A stretch of 64,000 nt of DNA from Cyanophora paradoxa (lineage: Eukaryota > Glaucocystophyceae > Cyanophorales > Cyanophoraceae): assembly GCA_004431415.1 (NCBI GenBank), contig QPMI01000035.1, positions 1-64,000 on the forward strand, given 5' to 3'. Both the position numbers and the translations under genes were made by a program. Under the pieces are notes generated by a model. The model was not told where the DNA came from, searched no databases, and was given only the letters and a program-made list of their open reading frames with translations. This document shows, in pieces, positions 11,908 through 23,814 of this stretch (position 1 is the stretch's first letter; every line of letters starts with the position of its first letter).

Positions 11908-14254
11908 ATGCCCGTCACTACTCTCACCGAGGCCAACTTCCACCAGGCGAGCCGTGCCGCCCGCAGCCTCGCTCACTCGCAGCCACCAGGCGGGGCTTGG
12001 CTGACTTCCGAACGCAGTTCCTGAAGGGGTCCACCATCACTGGTGTCAATGGCGCACAAGAGAAAGCAGTAGGATGTGCGCTCGGGTTTCCGGGACCTCG
12101 GAGGGCGCTGAGCGTGCCCTGACGGTTCCGCCCCGCAGCCCTGGTCGCAATCGACTGCAAAGACTGCAAGGTGAAGCACATGAAGCCGCGACCGCGCCGG
12201 ACTGGGTGCTAACGCCCGCATTTTGGCAGGGTCCGAGCATCAAGGCTGAGGACGTGGCCCGCCTGAAGGATGCGGTCGACACGATCGCCGCCGACCCCGC
12301 ATATGAGGATTACGTGCGCTGTGATCCCTCTCCGCGAGCGCACGCCCCATTCTGAGTCGAGGCTCCCAGGCGGTTGGATACATCGACTGCGGCCTGGCGG
12401 ACAATGCCAAGTTCTGCTCCAACACTTTCATGCAGTATCCGACCGTCGGTGCGACTTAGAAACCTAGAACAGCGGCCGGACAGCTGCCGACCGTCCCCGC
12501 AGGCCTCATGCTGGAGGGCGACCAGGCGCCGCTTACTATGCCCGGGAGCGTTACGGCCCAGCGCATCGGCGAGTTCATTAACAGCAAGGGCCACGTGCGC
12601 GAGATGCTTTGGAGCTCTCTCGCCGGCCACTGAGCGCCGGGGCGCAGATGAGCCTCTACGACCCGAGCGTGCACACCAACGTGACCGTGCGCTCCCACCT
12701 CTCTCTCCCTCCTCTCGCGCACCCGTCGAGCGCACCATGCAGGTCCTGAACACGGCGGATGAGTTCAAGGCGACGGTTCTGGACGCGGCGGCGCAGGGGA
12801 AGAGCGTGCTCGTTGAGTTCTACGCGGACTGGTGCCCGCACTGCCAGAAGCTCGTCGACGAGTTCGACTCGGCCGCGGGCGCCCTGAAGACCACCTCCAA
12901 GGTCGCCGGCAACGTTGAGGTCGTCGCCGTCAACTGCGCCAACGACAACGCCGGCCTTGAGAAGCTCTGCGCGGAGTACAAGATCGCCGGCTACCCGACC
13001 CTGCAGCTCTTCAAGCCGGGCTTCGTGGCCGGCACGGACACGCCCGTCGACTTCTCGCACCAGGTCCGGCCCGACGTGGCGACCATCACCACCTTCGTGG
13101 AGACGGGCGGCGACCTCAGCTCGATCCCGGTGCCGGAGCCGGAGGCGGCCCCGGTCGAGAACTTCCACTACCACAACATCGAGAACGTGGAGGGCGCGGA
13201 GCAGTTCGCGGCGGTTGTTCAGGGCGCCGGCGAGACCGAGGACGTCCTCGTGCAGTTCTACGCCGACTGGTGCGGCCACTGCCAGCGGTACCGCGAGACC
13301 TTCGACAAGCTCGCCCAGGAGATGAAGGACAAGCACCCCGTGCGCCCCGCCCCCTCGGCGTGGTTCGGGCCGCGCGTTTCTAACCGGCTGCGCGGCGCAG
13401 GGCCTTAAGGTCGTCGCCGTGAACTGCAACGCCGGCAACAACCAGGCCCTCTGCGATTCGTGCGCCCCGCCCCGAGCGCGCCCGGAGCGCCGGCCCGCGC
13501 GGGGGACCGACGCGCCCCGCGCAGCGAGGAGGTCATGGGCTTCCCCACCTTCAAGCTGTACACGGGCGCGGCGGGCGCCAAGGCGTCGCACGTGCACGAG
13601 CGCGGCCACCCGCAGGACTACGACGGCTGGAAGCCCTTCCTCGAGTCGCACGGGGCGGACAGCGGCGCCAAGGAGGCCCTCGAGTTCCGCCTGGAGAGCC
13701 TGGAGAAGGCGCTCGAGGACCTGCCGAACCAGCTCAAGGCCAAGATGGAGAACCTCGACGCCTCCAAGGCGGCGCTCGACGAGGCCAAGATGGCGCTCAC
13801 CGACAAGGCCGCCGACCTCGAGAAGGAGCTGCAGGACGAGATCACCAAGCTCGAGGCCGACTACACAGCCAAGTGTACGCCCCCGCCCCTCGCTTGACTT
13901 TCCGCTGCGGCCCGCGTCTGACGCGCCGGCGCAGACGGCCCCCGCACGGAGGAGGCGACGGAGGAGCAGCAGCTGGGCGAGAACACCACTCCCCCGGAGA
14001 ACATCCTGAACGACAACACCAGCGGCACTTCGGTGGCTGAGGAGTCGGCGGAGGCGGACACAGAGCTGCTGGCCTGCAGCTGCGGCAAGGCGGAGGAGGA
14101 CGCCGCATACGTGGTGCGCCCCCGCGGCGCCTGCCTGCGCGCCGTCTCGCAGCCGCTGACGCGCTTCCGGCAGGACGACTCGGCCGACTTCGACCTCGTC
14201 GGCGAGGAGCAGCTCGCGTTTGCGGCGCTCGTCGAGGAGGACATCGCCTGCTAG
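11908..14254 (+). CDS. protein disulfide isomerase-like protein with three thioredoxin domains
   Basis: Thiol-disulfide oxidoreductase or isomerase. The start ATG at 11908 gives MPVTTLTEANFHQ. The first exon ends CAG|GC, an apparent GC-AG intron. Domain 1 carries an atypical C-K-D-C in VAIDCKDCK and a cis-proline YPT motif (MQYPTVGLML). Domain 2 (from about 12745) has FYADWCPHCQ and YPTLQLF. Domain 3 (from about 13200) has FYADWCGHCQ and FPTFKLY. A coiled-coil (RLESLEKALEDL through LEKELQDEITKLEA) and an acidic tail follow, ending EEDIAC at 14251. The active sites of domains 2 and 3 are canonical CxHC. Neither an N-terminal signal peptide nor a C-terminal KDEL-like tail is visible, so ER residence is not supported by this model; a missed upstream exon could change that. 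Introns start GTGCGC and end GCAG, with a CTAAC-type branch before the domain-1 exon. Confidence 0.8.
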
Positions 14255-14554
14255 TGTCGCGTGCACGCCGCCGCTTCTTTTTGCTGCCCTTTCAAACAGT
14301 CGTGTTCTGCCTAGTGCTCAGTTCAGTTTAGGCCAGCCGCAGTCTGGTAGGTCCAGGTTAGTGTATGAAACTGAAAAGTACAAAAAGCAAATATTCTTTC
14401 ACAAGTGTCTGGCCATGGGGTCGCCGGCCGCGGAGCACTATAGCTAGTACTAGTGTGAATTGGTCCCAACTGCAGCCAGTACCCGGCTGGAGCTGGCTTG
14501 CAGTGGCTTCACGCTTGAAGTTGTTGAGTACCTCGTACGTATACGCACACCGGG
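14255..14554. other. spacer between PDI and small membrane protein
   Basis: Mixed-composition spacer. It may contain the 3' UTR of the PDI gene and the promoter of the next gene. No distinct signal was recognised. Confidence 0.4.
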
Positions 14555-15155
14555 ATGCCCACGGCCTTCAGCGTGGCCTGCGCGGCGCCTGCAGCTGCGC
14601 GCCTCAGCGCGATCATCTCGCACGAAACATGCGTCAGTAGGCACGACACAGCCACCGTCGCGTCGGCCCGGCCGCCGCGTGCATCGGTCGCACGCGCACC
14701 TGCAGGAGCACCCTCGCGCGCCGCCGCCTTCCTCGCTGGCCGCTGCTGGTGGACGGGGAGTCGGCCGCTGCGTTGCGCACAGCCAGCCGCGACACCCGCA
14801 GCGCTCCCAGCAGCGGCTCCGGTCGCCGCCGCTCTGACGCCTCTCTTCGCGGAGAACGCGGTCGAGGAGTTCTTGCTCTCGCACCCGGACCTCGTCGATA
14901 ACGTGTCGGGGTGCGCCCTGTCCAAGCGCCTCCAGCGCTAAAGCTTCTGCGAGCCCCGGCCTGCAGCTGCAGCCGTGCTGACCGATCTGGCAGCGCTTTC
15001 TACATCGTGTTCCTGTCGGCATGCCTCATCGCTTTCTTTGTCGCCGATGCTGTGAGCGCCGCGGGCCCTCGAACTCGCGCGCGGCCCCGCCCTCTCAAAC
15101 CTACGTGTACGTATACGCGCAGAAGCAGCAGGAGAAAAACAGGCGCGGCAAGTGA
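14555..15155 (+). CDS. small single-pass membrane protein, unrecognised
   Basis: No family recognised. The 3' exons are clear. ENAVEEFLLSHPDLVDNVSG is interrupted by an intron starting GTGCGCCC (about 14911) and ending CTGACCGATCTGGCAG. The frame is kept into a hydrophobic helix (AFYIVFLSACLIAFFVADA). A last intron beginning GTGAGCGCC joins a basic tail, KQQEKNRRGK, with TGA at 15153-15155. The protein therefore looks like an acidic head, one membrane helix and a lysine/arginine-rich C-terminus, consistent with a tail-anchored or type I topology. The 5' end is weak: ATG at 14555 (MPTAFSVACAA) is in frame and could form a leader, but the middle exon boundaries are ambiguous. Confidence 0.5.
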
Positions 15156-15262
15156 TCATGACACGGCCCCCGGCGCCGCGGCGACCCCTGATCGATCGAA
15201 AATGCACTTCGATCGAAAATGTAATGCACTAATACAGACGTAAAGCGGCGAGGGAACTAACC

Positions 15263-18200
15263 CTAGCCCTGCCGGTAGTTCGAGTAGAAAGAGGCCGCCG
15301 AGGGCGCGTCGTCGCGGTACCCTCCGTCGTAGGGCTGCCACCCGCCGGGGTCCCCGTCGGGCGCCCCGGCGCCGTACGGGTCGGACCCGCCGGCGTACTC
15401 GCCGTACCCGCTGCCGCGGCCGGCCCCCTCCCGGTACGACTCGGCCCCTGAGGAGGGTGGCGGCCTCCCCGCCGCGCTCCCCGGCCGCCTTGCGAGGCCG
15501 CGTCAGGGGCGGAGGGGCGCATCCCAGCGGCGCGCTGCCTCACCCTTTCCTGTCCTTCTTCGCGAGGAGGACCTGGGCGGGGCGCGGTGCGTGGGCGGCG
15601 GGGGAAGGTGGCAGGAGGGGGAGGCGGGCGCGGGGGCGAGGGCACCTGGAGGTTGTGTAGCGCGGCGGAGAGCGTCGCGTTCTCGTGGCGGGCCTTCTCC
15701 AGCGCCGCCCGCAGGCCCTCGTTCTCGCCCCTGCAGCGAGGGCGCGGGCCCGGGGTGGGTGGGTGGGGGGCGGGGCGAGGGGGCGGGCAGCACCGCAGGG
15801 CCTCGAGGTCGCCCCCCCCCTCGCCTCCCCCCGGGGGTCCCTGGGGCCGCGCCGGGGAGCCCTCGACGCTCCGGAGGCCCGGCGCGGGGCGGGCGGCCCT
15901 TGGGGGGCGTCAGGGGGCGGCAACGGGCCGGCGAGGAGAAGGGGAGGGAAGGGGGCGGGCCTGGGCTCGGGGCGCCACTGGCCGACGTCGAGAAGCTCGT
16001 CGGGGGCGGCGTTGGAGCCGAAGACGCGCTCCAGCGCCTCCAGCTTCGACGCCAGCCGCTCCTGCCCGCGACGCTGAGGCAGGGGGCGGGGGGGGGGGGG
16101 GGGGGGGGGGGGGGAATGAGGCGCACGTTCTCCCCGACGATGTCCTGGAAGTCCCGCTCGCCCACCTCGCGGGCGCCCCGCAGCGCGTCCTGGCCCGCGG
16201 CGTCGGAGGGCGCGGGGAGAGGGGGAGAACGGGAGGGGTTACGCACGTTCTCGGCCTGCATGCGCTCGACCTCGACGGCGTACTGCTGGAGGAGCCCGTG
16301 CGCCTGCTGCAGCTGCCGCAGCAGCTCCGCGTGGGGGTACGGCGCCGTAAGGATCGCCGGCGGGCCCGCCGCCGGGCGCACTGCCGGGCGGGGCGTCACG
16401 GGTGCGGCCGGGGCGGGGCGGGCGGCGCACGGGGGGAGTCAAGGCGGCGGGCGGAGAGGGGCGCTGGTCCGGGCCGCTGGGGGCTCTCAGGGACGTCCGA
16501 GTCCAGGGGCGGCTGCGGCTGGGAGCGGGAGCGGGGACCCGCGGCCCCGAGCCGCTGCGCGCGGGGCAGGCCCGTGAGGCCGGCCCGGCGGCGACCGCCC
16601 CCGGACCCCATGGGGCGGCGCACTCGGCGGGGAGGGGGAGGAGGCGGGCGGGGCCGGCCCCGTCGGATGCGGTGGCGCCCTGCGCGGGGCGTGGCAGGCG
16701 CCCCCGCGAGGGCGGCCGGGCGGGGCGGGCGGGCGGGGCGCACGCTGTGGGGCCGCCCGGGCCGCCGCCGCCGGAGCGGGGCGCAGAGGACCTGCGGTCC
16801 CGTGAGGGGCGCCCAGAGCCGCGCTCCCGCGCCGGCGCACGAGGGGGGAAGCCGCGGAGGCGGCGCGGGCTGGAGGCGCGGGTGCAGGTGGGGGCTGGCG
16901 GCGGGGGCGTGGTGGTGGCTCGAGGCGGGCGGGAGGGGCGGCAGGTCCTGCAAACGGGCCGCTCAACGCAGCCCAAACCATGCAGATAGATAGGCAGTGA
17001 TGGGGGCACCTGGAGGGCGGCGGGCCCGTAGACGGCGGCGAGGCTCTGCTTGAGGAACGAGTTCTCGTTCCGCAGGAGCGCGTTCTCCCGCCGCAGCGCC
17101 GCGATCAGCGCCTCCGACGCGTCCATCTGCCGCCGCGCTGAGAGGGGGGGGGGGAGAGGGAGGGGGGTAGGGGCGCGCCTGGACGACGGGCCGGTTGCGG
17201 ATGTGGCGGGCGCGGCTGGCGTAGTAGAGGGTCGAGCAGGTCTCCTCGAGGTGCCTCGCGGAGGGCGCGCAGCAGGCGATCTGCGGGGGGCGACCGTGGG
17301 CGGGGCGGGGTGGAGATCCGAGGGCGGGGCGGGGCGGGCCATGAGGGTGAGGGAGGAGCCGCCGAGGGAGTCCATGAGGAGCTTGGTGAGCTTCGAGTCG
17401 CGGTAGGGCACGTGCGTGCTCCCCTTCTCCCCCAGCGCCGAGATCACCTTGCCTGGCCCCGGCTCCCATCAGAGCTGCCGCGGGCGCGGGGCGCGGGGCC
17501 GAGCGGCGCGGGAGACCGGGCGGTGGGCCGGGCGGGGCGGGCGGGGGCACCGAGGGTGAAGAGGGAGCGGTTGATGTTCGTCGTCTCCTTCACCTGGCTC
17601 CCCTCCGACTTGCTGTCCTTCAGCCGCTCGCTCCCTGGCCCCCGCGCGCTCTCAGCGGGGCGGGGCGCCCCGAGAAGGGGCCCGGGGGCACCGGCGAGGT
17701 CGACGAAGGAGACCTTGCCGTAGCGGGCGACGGGGCGGCCGTCCACGGGGTCCGGCACCTCGTGCTCCAGGAAGACCTGCCGCAGAGGCGGCCTGGCTCG
17801 CTCCGGAGGGCGGCGGCGGCGGCGGCGGCGGGGCTGGCGGGGCGCTTGAGCTTCGCTCGCACGGTCATGATGGAGTGGCTGCGGGAGGAGTCCTTGTTGA
17901 GGGCGTGCGAGCCGACCGTCCGGTTCCGCGTCCCTGGAGCGGGGCTTGAGCCGGGGAAAAGAGAGGAAAGAAAAGGAAAGAGGAAGGGGGGCGGGCACCC
18001 TCCTGGAAGACGGCGGTGACGTCCTCCATCGTCTGGCACTCCACCACGAACAGGTTCTCCACAAAGAAGCCCTAGGGTAGGCGCAGGGTCGCCGGAGGAG
18101 GACGGAGGGGGCGGCGGGGGCGCGGCGCGGGAGGGAGGGAGGGGGGGCGGACCTGCTTCGAGCTGTAGCGGATGGGCAGGTTGCCCGAGCCGACGTTCAG

Positions 18201-18936
18201 GAGGTCGAAGATCTGCGGCCGGCGCGGCCGTCGGCCACGGCGCTGGCTCGGGGCCGACTCGGGCCCGCGGATGGACCTGCTCGTTGTAGATCTCGAGGTA
18301 CGAGGCCCTCACGGTGTAGCGCACGCCCGGCGGGGCGCGGGCGATCTCATCGAACATGTACTGGATGGAGCGCGGGATCAGCCCCTCGGTCCCGTTGCGT
18401 TTGAAGGAGGTGTCGGAGCCGATGATCTCCTCGACGCCGCTCATCGAGTAGGTCTTCCCGCTCCCCGTCTGCCCGTACGCGAAGACGGTGGCCGCATAGC
18501 TGCACGCGCCGGAATTAGATCGAGCGGCACGGGGGCGCATCGTAGCTAAGGCAGGCAGCCGCCGGCTCGCCGCTGGCCCCGCACCCGCGCAGCGCCGAGT
18601 CGATTAGCTGGATCACCCCGCTCTGCTCGAAGATGGTCTGCTGGACCGCATACTCATCGAAGACCCTGTTGAACTGGAACGCCTTCGCGCCCATCGTCTT
18701 GCCGGGCATCCCGCCCACCTGCCAGAGGCGTTGCAGCCCGACCCGAATAGCTACGCGCTGCAGGCGACGCGCACCTGAGCAGTGACCCCATCTTCGCTCG
18801 TAGATATGCAGACGGTCTCGCCGCGCTGGTACTCGCCCTCGCTGAGCGGCCGGATGCGGACGACGACGCGGACGTTGTCGCCGGGCGCCGCCGGGCTCGG
18901 CGAGCCCAGCGGGCCCGAGCCTGCATGCGCAAGCAT
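15263..18936 (-). CDS. kinesin motor protein, KIF12-like, with coiled-coil tail
   Basis: N-terminal microtubule motor. ATG at 18936-18934 gives a short leader, then [14 protein letters not shown]. The P-loop is [13 protein letters not shown] (near 18460). Next come [17 protein letters not shown] and YLEIYNEQ, a segment beginning [13 protein letters not shown], and switch I in [12 protein letters not shown]. Switch II is FVDLAGSER, split by an intron after DLAG. The motor continues with [29 protein letters not shown] and [12 protein letters not shown], completing a full domain. The [13 protein letters not shown] form of switch I and the overall pattern look closest to KIF12/kinesin-12, but that assignment is by memory of motifs. 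The neck/tail has coiled coils ([48 protein letters not shown]), a Pro/Ser-rich insert at about 16.4-16.95 kb, and a Gly/Tyr-rich end (YSNYRQG), stop at 15265-15263. A 27-base poly-C lies in one intron. Confidence 0.88.
16088..16114. repeat. 27-bp G run (poly-C on the kinesin sense strand)
   Basis: Uninterrupted run of 27 G inside an intron of the minus-strand kinesin gene, between the coiled-coil exons. On the transcribed RNA it is a poly-C tract upstream of the 3' splice site. Confidence 0.9.
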
Positions 18937-19135
18937 GCAGCGGGCTGTCGCTAGAGGCGTACGGGCGCTCTCAGGCTGGTGCTCATGCTCATCGGCTCGG
19001 GCTCGTTACTTCGTTCGCAATATGCCGACCGGTACCCCCGAAGGCCCCCGCCAAAAAAGCTTAAGCGGCCCCGCGGCCGCCTATAGTCTTCAAGCGGCTT
19101 CAAAAAACGAGCGCTGCAGCGATCGACAAGCCTGG

Positions 19136-22100
19136 CTACTCGTCCAGGAGCTGCAGGGAGGGGCGGCGGCCCTGGGGCCCGTGCTGCGGGCCCCCCCCGT
19201 CGAGCACCTCGCGCATGACGGCGTACATGTCGTCGGCGCCCCGCGCCCCCGCGACGCTCCCCCGCCGGCTCCGCGCCGGGGACCCCGGCCTCGGCGACGG
19301 CGGCGGGCCCGGGCTCTGCGCCCCGGCGGCGCGGGCGGCGTCGCGGGCGGCGGCGCCGCCCTCGGCGTGGCTCGCGGCCTGGGCGGCCAGGCGGATGAGG
19401 AAGGAGGAGGAGCGGAGGCCGGCGTTGGAGGGGCGGCGGGAGGCGGCCCCCGCGGCGATGGGCCCGAGAGGGAGGGGCCCGCCTCCGCCGAGAGGGGCAC
19501 GGGCCCGTCCAGCCACTCCTCGGGCACCTCCCGCCCTCCCAGGGCGCGAAGATCGCCGCCTGGCCCCGCGGCGCCTCTGCGTGCCGGTGCGCCTCAGCGG
19601 AGCGGGCCGGCGGGTCGGCGGGGGCGGGGCGCGCCGCGGGGGTCTTGGAGGGGAGGCCGGCGCGCTGGCGCCCGTCGCCTCGCTCCCGTCGTCCGACTCG
19701 CCCCCCGAGCGCGGCCCCTTCCGCCGCCGCCCCTTCCGCTTCTTCTTCGTCGACGGCGTCTTGCCCCCGACCGTCCCCTGCGTCCCGCAGCCCCGCCCCG
19801 TCAGCGGCGGGGCCGGCAGGCCGGCGGCGGGAGGGCGCACTCTCCGCCGCTGGCGAAGCTGACGTCGCCGGCGGCGGCGGCGGGGACCGGTCGCGCTGCG
19901 TGCGCTGCGAGCGGCGCCCGCGGAGGGAGCCGGCCGGGGAGCGGTCGCGGAGGGCAGCGGCGGCGGCGGCGAGGGCGGCGGCGCGCTCCTTGGAGGGGTC
20001 GGCCTGCAGGTACTTCCGGAGGTCGCCGAGGGCGCCGCTCTCGAGCAGCTCGCCCACGTCGCGCTCCATGGCCGCCGCCAGCGCCGCCTCGCCCAGGCGG
20101 CCCGGTCCCCCGGGCCCCGCGCCCCGCCCAAGGTCGCGGCCGAGGGCAGGAGCCGCTGGGCCGAGGCGGGGGGCGAGGGCCCCGAGGAGGCCCGGCCCGA
20201 GCCGGTCCGCGACGGCGTCGCCCCGCCCCACGCTTGCCGGGCGTCTCGGGGGGCGTCCCCTTCGGGTCCCGCCTCGGCAGCAGGTCCGGCCACTGCGCGG
20301 CGGCCGCCGGCGAGTGAGCCCGGCGGAGGACGCCTGCGCGGGCCCGCGGGCGCGGGGCGCACGGGCCAGACGTAGGCCGGGTCGCCGAGCTCCTCGGGGC
20401 CTGCGGGGCCGCCCGCCGGCGGTGAGGCGCGCGCGGGGGGGGGGGGGGGGGGGGGGGGGGGCGTCGGGCGGAGCGGGCGGGGGGCGGCGCACGCCGGGGA
20501 GGCGCGCGGGGAGGAAGGAGAGGATGGCGAGCTCCTCCTCGAGGGCCCGCCGCACCTGCGCCGCCTCAGCGCAAACCGAAGCGGAGCGGGGGGAGGGGCG
20601 GGCGCGCCTGGGCGATGAGCTCCCGCTCGCGCTCGACGGCGCGGCCCGAGGGGTGCACCAGCTGCATCTGCGCGCGCGACGCTCGCCCAGAGCCGAGGCC
20701 GGCCGCGGGGGCGGGCGGGCGCGCCTCCTCGCAGCGCTTGAGGTAGTCGGCGACGAGGGCCTCCTCGACGGGCCGCAGCGCAAGCACCTCCCGCCGCGCC
20801 CGCGCGTACTGCGCCGGGCCTTAGATGGATCCGAAGCCCAGTTCGGCTTCGGAAAGCTTAGATCCCCCGCACCGCGCGGGCGACGGGCTGCAGGCGGGGG
20901 AGGAGCTCCCGGATGCGGCGGCGCTCCTCCTCCAGGCCCTGCACGCCCCGCCCCCGCCGCTCAGGCGCGGGGCGGGGGCCGCGGGCGGGCTGGCGGGGAC
21001 CGCACCTTGGCGCACGCGGCGATGGCCTCCCGCGTCGCCTCCATCGCCCCCGCCATCTGCCCCGGCGGCTCGGCCGCGCTCCAGCGGCGCTCGCGAGCGC
21101 CGCGCCGGGCCGCGCCACGCACCCGCTGGCGCTCCGCGTCGAGCGCCGCCAGCCGGTGCCGCGCCGCCGCCAGGTCCCGATCGGGCCCTGCGCCGCCGCC
21201 GCCGCCCCGCCGCCCTCAGAAGGCGAGGCGGGCGGGCGGGCGGGCGGGCGGGCGGGGCCCCGGCGAGCTCGCGCGCCTTGACCTCGCCCGAGGCGCGGGC
21301 CTGGAGCTCCTCAAAGCGGAACTGGAGGCGGCGCCGCTCCTCGGCCGCCAGCTCCAGCTCCGAGGCGAGCGCCTTCCGGATCGCCGCCTCGTCTCCCTTG
21401 AGCGCCGCGATCTCCGCCGCCGCCTCCTCCTCGAGGTCCACCACGGCCCCGCGGGCGCTCCCCAGCCGCCCCGCGCTCTGCTCCCGCCACCGCGCCGCCT
21501 CGTCCAGCCGCGCCTTCTCCTCCTCCAGCCCCTTCTTCTTCTGCGGGGGGCGCCCGCTCAGCGCCCGGGCGGCGGCGGGCGGCGGACGGCGGCGGCGGCG
21601 CTCGCACCGCCTCGACGGCCCGCGAGGCGCCGAAGACGCGCGCGGCGATTGGGCCCGCGTGGGCCGACGCCGAGGCCGGCCGCGGCGGCCGCGGGCCCTG
21701 CTCGGGGGCGCCCTCGCCGGCCCCGCCGCCGCCGAGCTCGGCCGCTGGCGCGCGGAGGGCGCCGAGGCCTGCGGCGGCTCGGGCTCGCGCGGGCAGCGCC
21801 GCCGGTGACGAGCGGGGCGGTGAGGGCGTCGCGGAGAAGGCCGACGCCAGGCGGCTCGAGGAGGGGGCCGGCGTGGAGGCGGCGCCCCACGCCTCGGCGA
21901 CGCCCGCCGGCGGGCCGTCGCTCGGCGCGGGCGGGCGGCCGGCGCCGAGCCGGGGCGCCGGGCTGGCCCGAGCAGGGGCGGCGCGGTGGGAGGAGAGGAG
22001 GGTGGTGGGCGGGGCGGGCGGCGGGTCCGCAGGGTCGGAGGGTACCGGGCGGGCGGCGCTCGGAGGCGGTGCCCCGGGTGGTGCCGCGCCGAGAGCATCC

Positions 22101-23532
22101 CGGCAAAGGCGGACGGCGAGAGGGCCGCTCCGGGGCCCGCCCAGCTGCCCCGGCGTCAGCCGGCTCGAGCGTCGGCCCCGGGGCGCGCGCGCGCGCACCG
22201 TGCGGGCGGAGAAGGGCCGGGGGCACCCCGCGGGCGCGCCGGGCACGTGGAAGATGCCGACCGCGCGGCCGACCCGCAGGCGCCGGGCCGAGCGGCCCGG
22301 CGGCGCGGCCGGCGGCGCGGCGGCGTGGTCGGAGTGGAGGGAGCCGAGGGGCAGGGGCGGCACGGGCGGGGCGGGGCGGGCCCCGGGCCCCGGCTCGAGG
22401 TCAACGTCGGCGTCCGGGGGGTACGACGCGGACTCGAAGGGCTGGGCCGTGGGCCGGGCCGAGGGGAGCTCGCGGACCTCGCAGCGGCGCGCGCCGTGGA
22501 TGAGGAGCTGCGCGCCAGCGCCGGCGCCGTCAGAGGCGAACGAGGAGCGAACGAAGTGCACAAGGGGCGGGCCTGGCCGTCGGGCCCGGGGAGGAGCTCG
22601 AGGACGAGCGCGGTGACCGCCACGGGGTGCGCCCCCTCGAGGTACTCCACCAGGCGCGCGGCCGCCCCCGCCGCCGCCTCGAAGGCACCCGCCCGCCCCT
22701 CCCCCTCCCCCTCCTCGGCCTCCCCGGCTTCCGCGTCCTCAGCCGAGGCCGGGGCAACGGGCACGGGCGCGGGCGAGGGGCGGAGGCGGGGGTCCATGGC
22801 GTCGTCCACGTAGGCGTCCGAGTACCGCAGGCGGGAGACGGCGAAGGAGGTCGGGGCCAGGGTCGTCCCGGGGGCGCGCCCCGCCGGCGGCGCGAAGGTG
22901 ACGAGGTAGAGCTCGTCGCGGAGGGGCGGGGCGTAGGCCTGGAGGAGGGCGGTGTAGGCGGGGTCCATGCGCTGGAACTGGGCCGCCTCGACCTCCCGCA
23001 GGCTCTCCGTCAGCGCCACGAAGTCGTCCAGCGGGAGCAGGCCCGCCGAGGCCGCCTTCCACGGGCCCCCTGCCCCCGCACCCATCGGCGCCCCGCGGGG
23101 AGGGGGCGCGCGCGGGCGCCGGGGGGCGGCGCACCGCTCGGGCGCCGGACGAGGGCGACGAAGGGCTGGTCCAGCGCGTCCCCCGCCGTGAAGCGCTGCC
23201 GCAGCGCGTTGATGCGGACCTTCTTCCGCAGCTGCCCGTCCTTCTTCAGAACGTGCCTCAGCACCTGCCGCCGCCATGAGCGCCAGGCGACGGAGGCGCC
23301 CAGGGCGCAGCCGGCCCAGCCTCCCACCTGGCCCGTTTGCTTGGAGGTGAAGAGCCACATCGTGATGAAGCCATTCTGGTAGAGGGCGACGTCCGGACAA
23401 GGGACGGAGAGCTTGGGCGCGCCCGGCGTCGTTTGCTGCGGGGCGCCGTAAGCGCAGCACGCCGCGCTGCAGCAAGATCGCACGCACATATCCCAGCAGA
23501 AAGTAGAAGAAGAGCTCGTCTTTCCACCGCAT
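19136..23532 (-). CDS. long coiled-coil protein with N-terminal hydrophobic segment, unrecognised
   Basis: I do not recognise the family. ATG at 23532 gives MRWKDELFFYFLLGY. An intron (GTGCGTGCG to CCCCGCAG) joins QTTPGAPKLSVPCPDVALYQ and then a possible membrane segment around GQVGGWAGCALGASVAW. After KKVRINALRQRFTAGDALD come an acidic region, a segment with VEYLEGAHPVAVTALVLELL, a Pro/Ala-rich linker, then long coiled coils (EEEKARLDEAARWREQ; ALASELELAAEERRRL; GLEEERRRIRELLPRL; REVLALRPVEEALVADYLK; ALEEELAILSFLPARL). The C-terminal part has a basic patch (TPSTKKKRKGRRRKG) and ends SLQLLDE, stop at 19138-19136. Exon phases connect across the region, including an intron at about 20870-20820 that contains a hairpin, so one gene is favoured over two. 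The neighbouring kinesin and doublecortin genes make a cytoskeletal role conceivable; this is context only. Confidence 0.62.
20435..20461. repeat. 27-bp G run (poly-C on the coiled-coil gene sense strand)
   Basis: Uninterrupted G run in an intron of the minus-strand coiled-coil gene, immediately upstream (in transcript sense) of C-rich intron sequence. Confidence 0.9.
20830..20853. repeat. intronic hairpin
   Basis: TCCGAAGCC (20830-20838) pairs perfectly with GGCTTCGGA (20845-20853) across a 6-base loop. It lies inside the intron that starts GTGCGGGGG and ends CGGCGCAG on the minus strand, between coiled-coil exons, close to the CTAAG-type branch region. Confidence 0.7.
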
Positions 23533-23814
23533 TGCAAAGTTAGCTAGACTTGTTTGGAAGCGGCTGCCGCTGGTGTTGGGGACCGTCAGGGCAAGCTGAG
23601 ACTAGCTGCTGCTGCGCCCGAGTGCAAGGGGCAGCAGGGACGACGCGCCTGCAGCCCGCGCCATGCGCTCCTGCCAGAGGCGCTGACACCGCAAGCGACT
23701 ACTTAACGCCAGCTGCCAAACGGCCGAGCTGCCGAGGAGCTCCTGAGGGGCGCTTTCAAGTTCGCTCAAACCTTGGGGGTACCCGTCGCGGTTCACAAAA
23801 CTTCGCGGCAAAAG
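23533..23814. promoter_or_regulatory. shared spacer between divergent coiled-coil and doublecortin genes
   Basis: The two start codons are 282 bp apart and point away from each other, so both promoters must overlap or be very compact. No TATA-like or other named element could be picked out with confidence. Confidence 0.45.

Noticed and set aside
12656-14266. 536-codon open frame antisense to the PDI gene
   Set aside because: The plus strand encodes three convincing thioredoxin domains; the antisense frame has no domain and is open only because of codon bias.
23258-23537. CTR-type copper transporter at the N-terminus of the coiled-coil gene
   Set aside because: GFITMWLF followed by a Gly-rich hydrophobic stretch is superficially similar, but the MxxxM and GxxxG helices of that family are absent and the protein continues into coiled coils.
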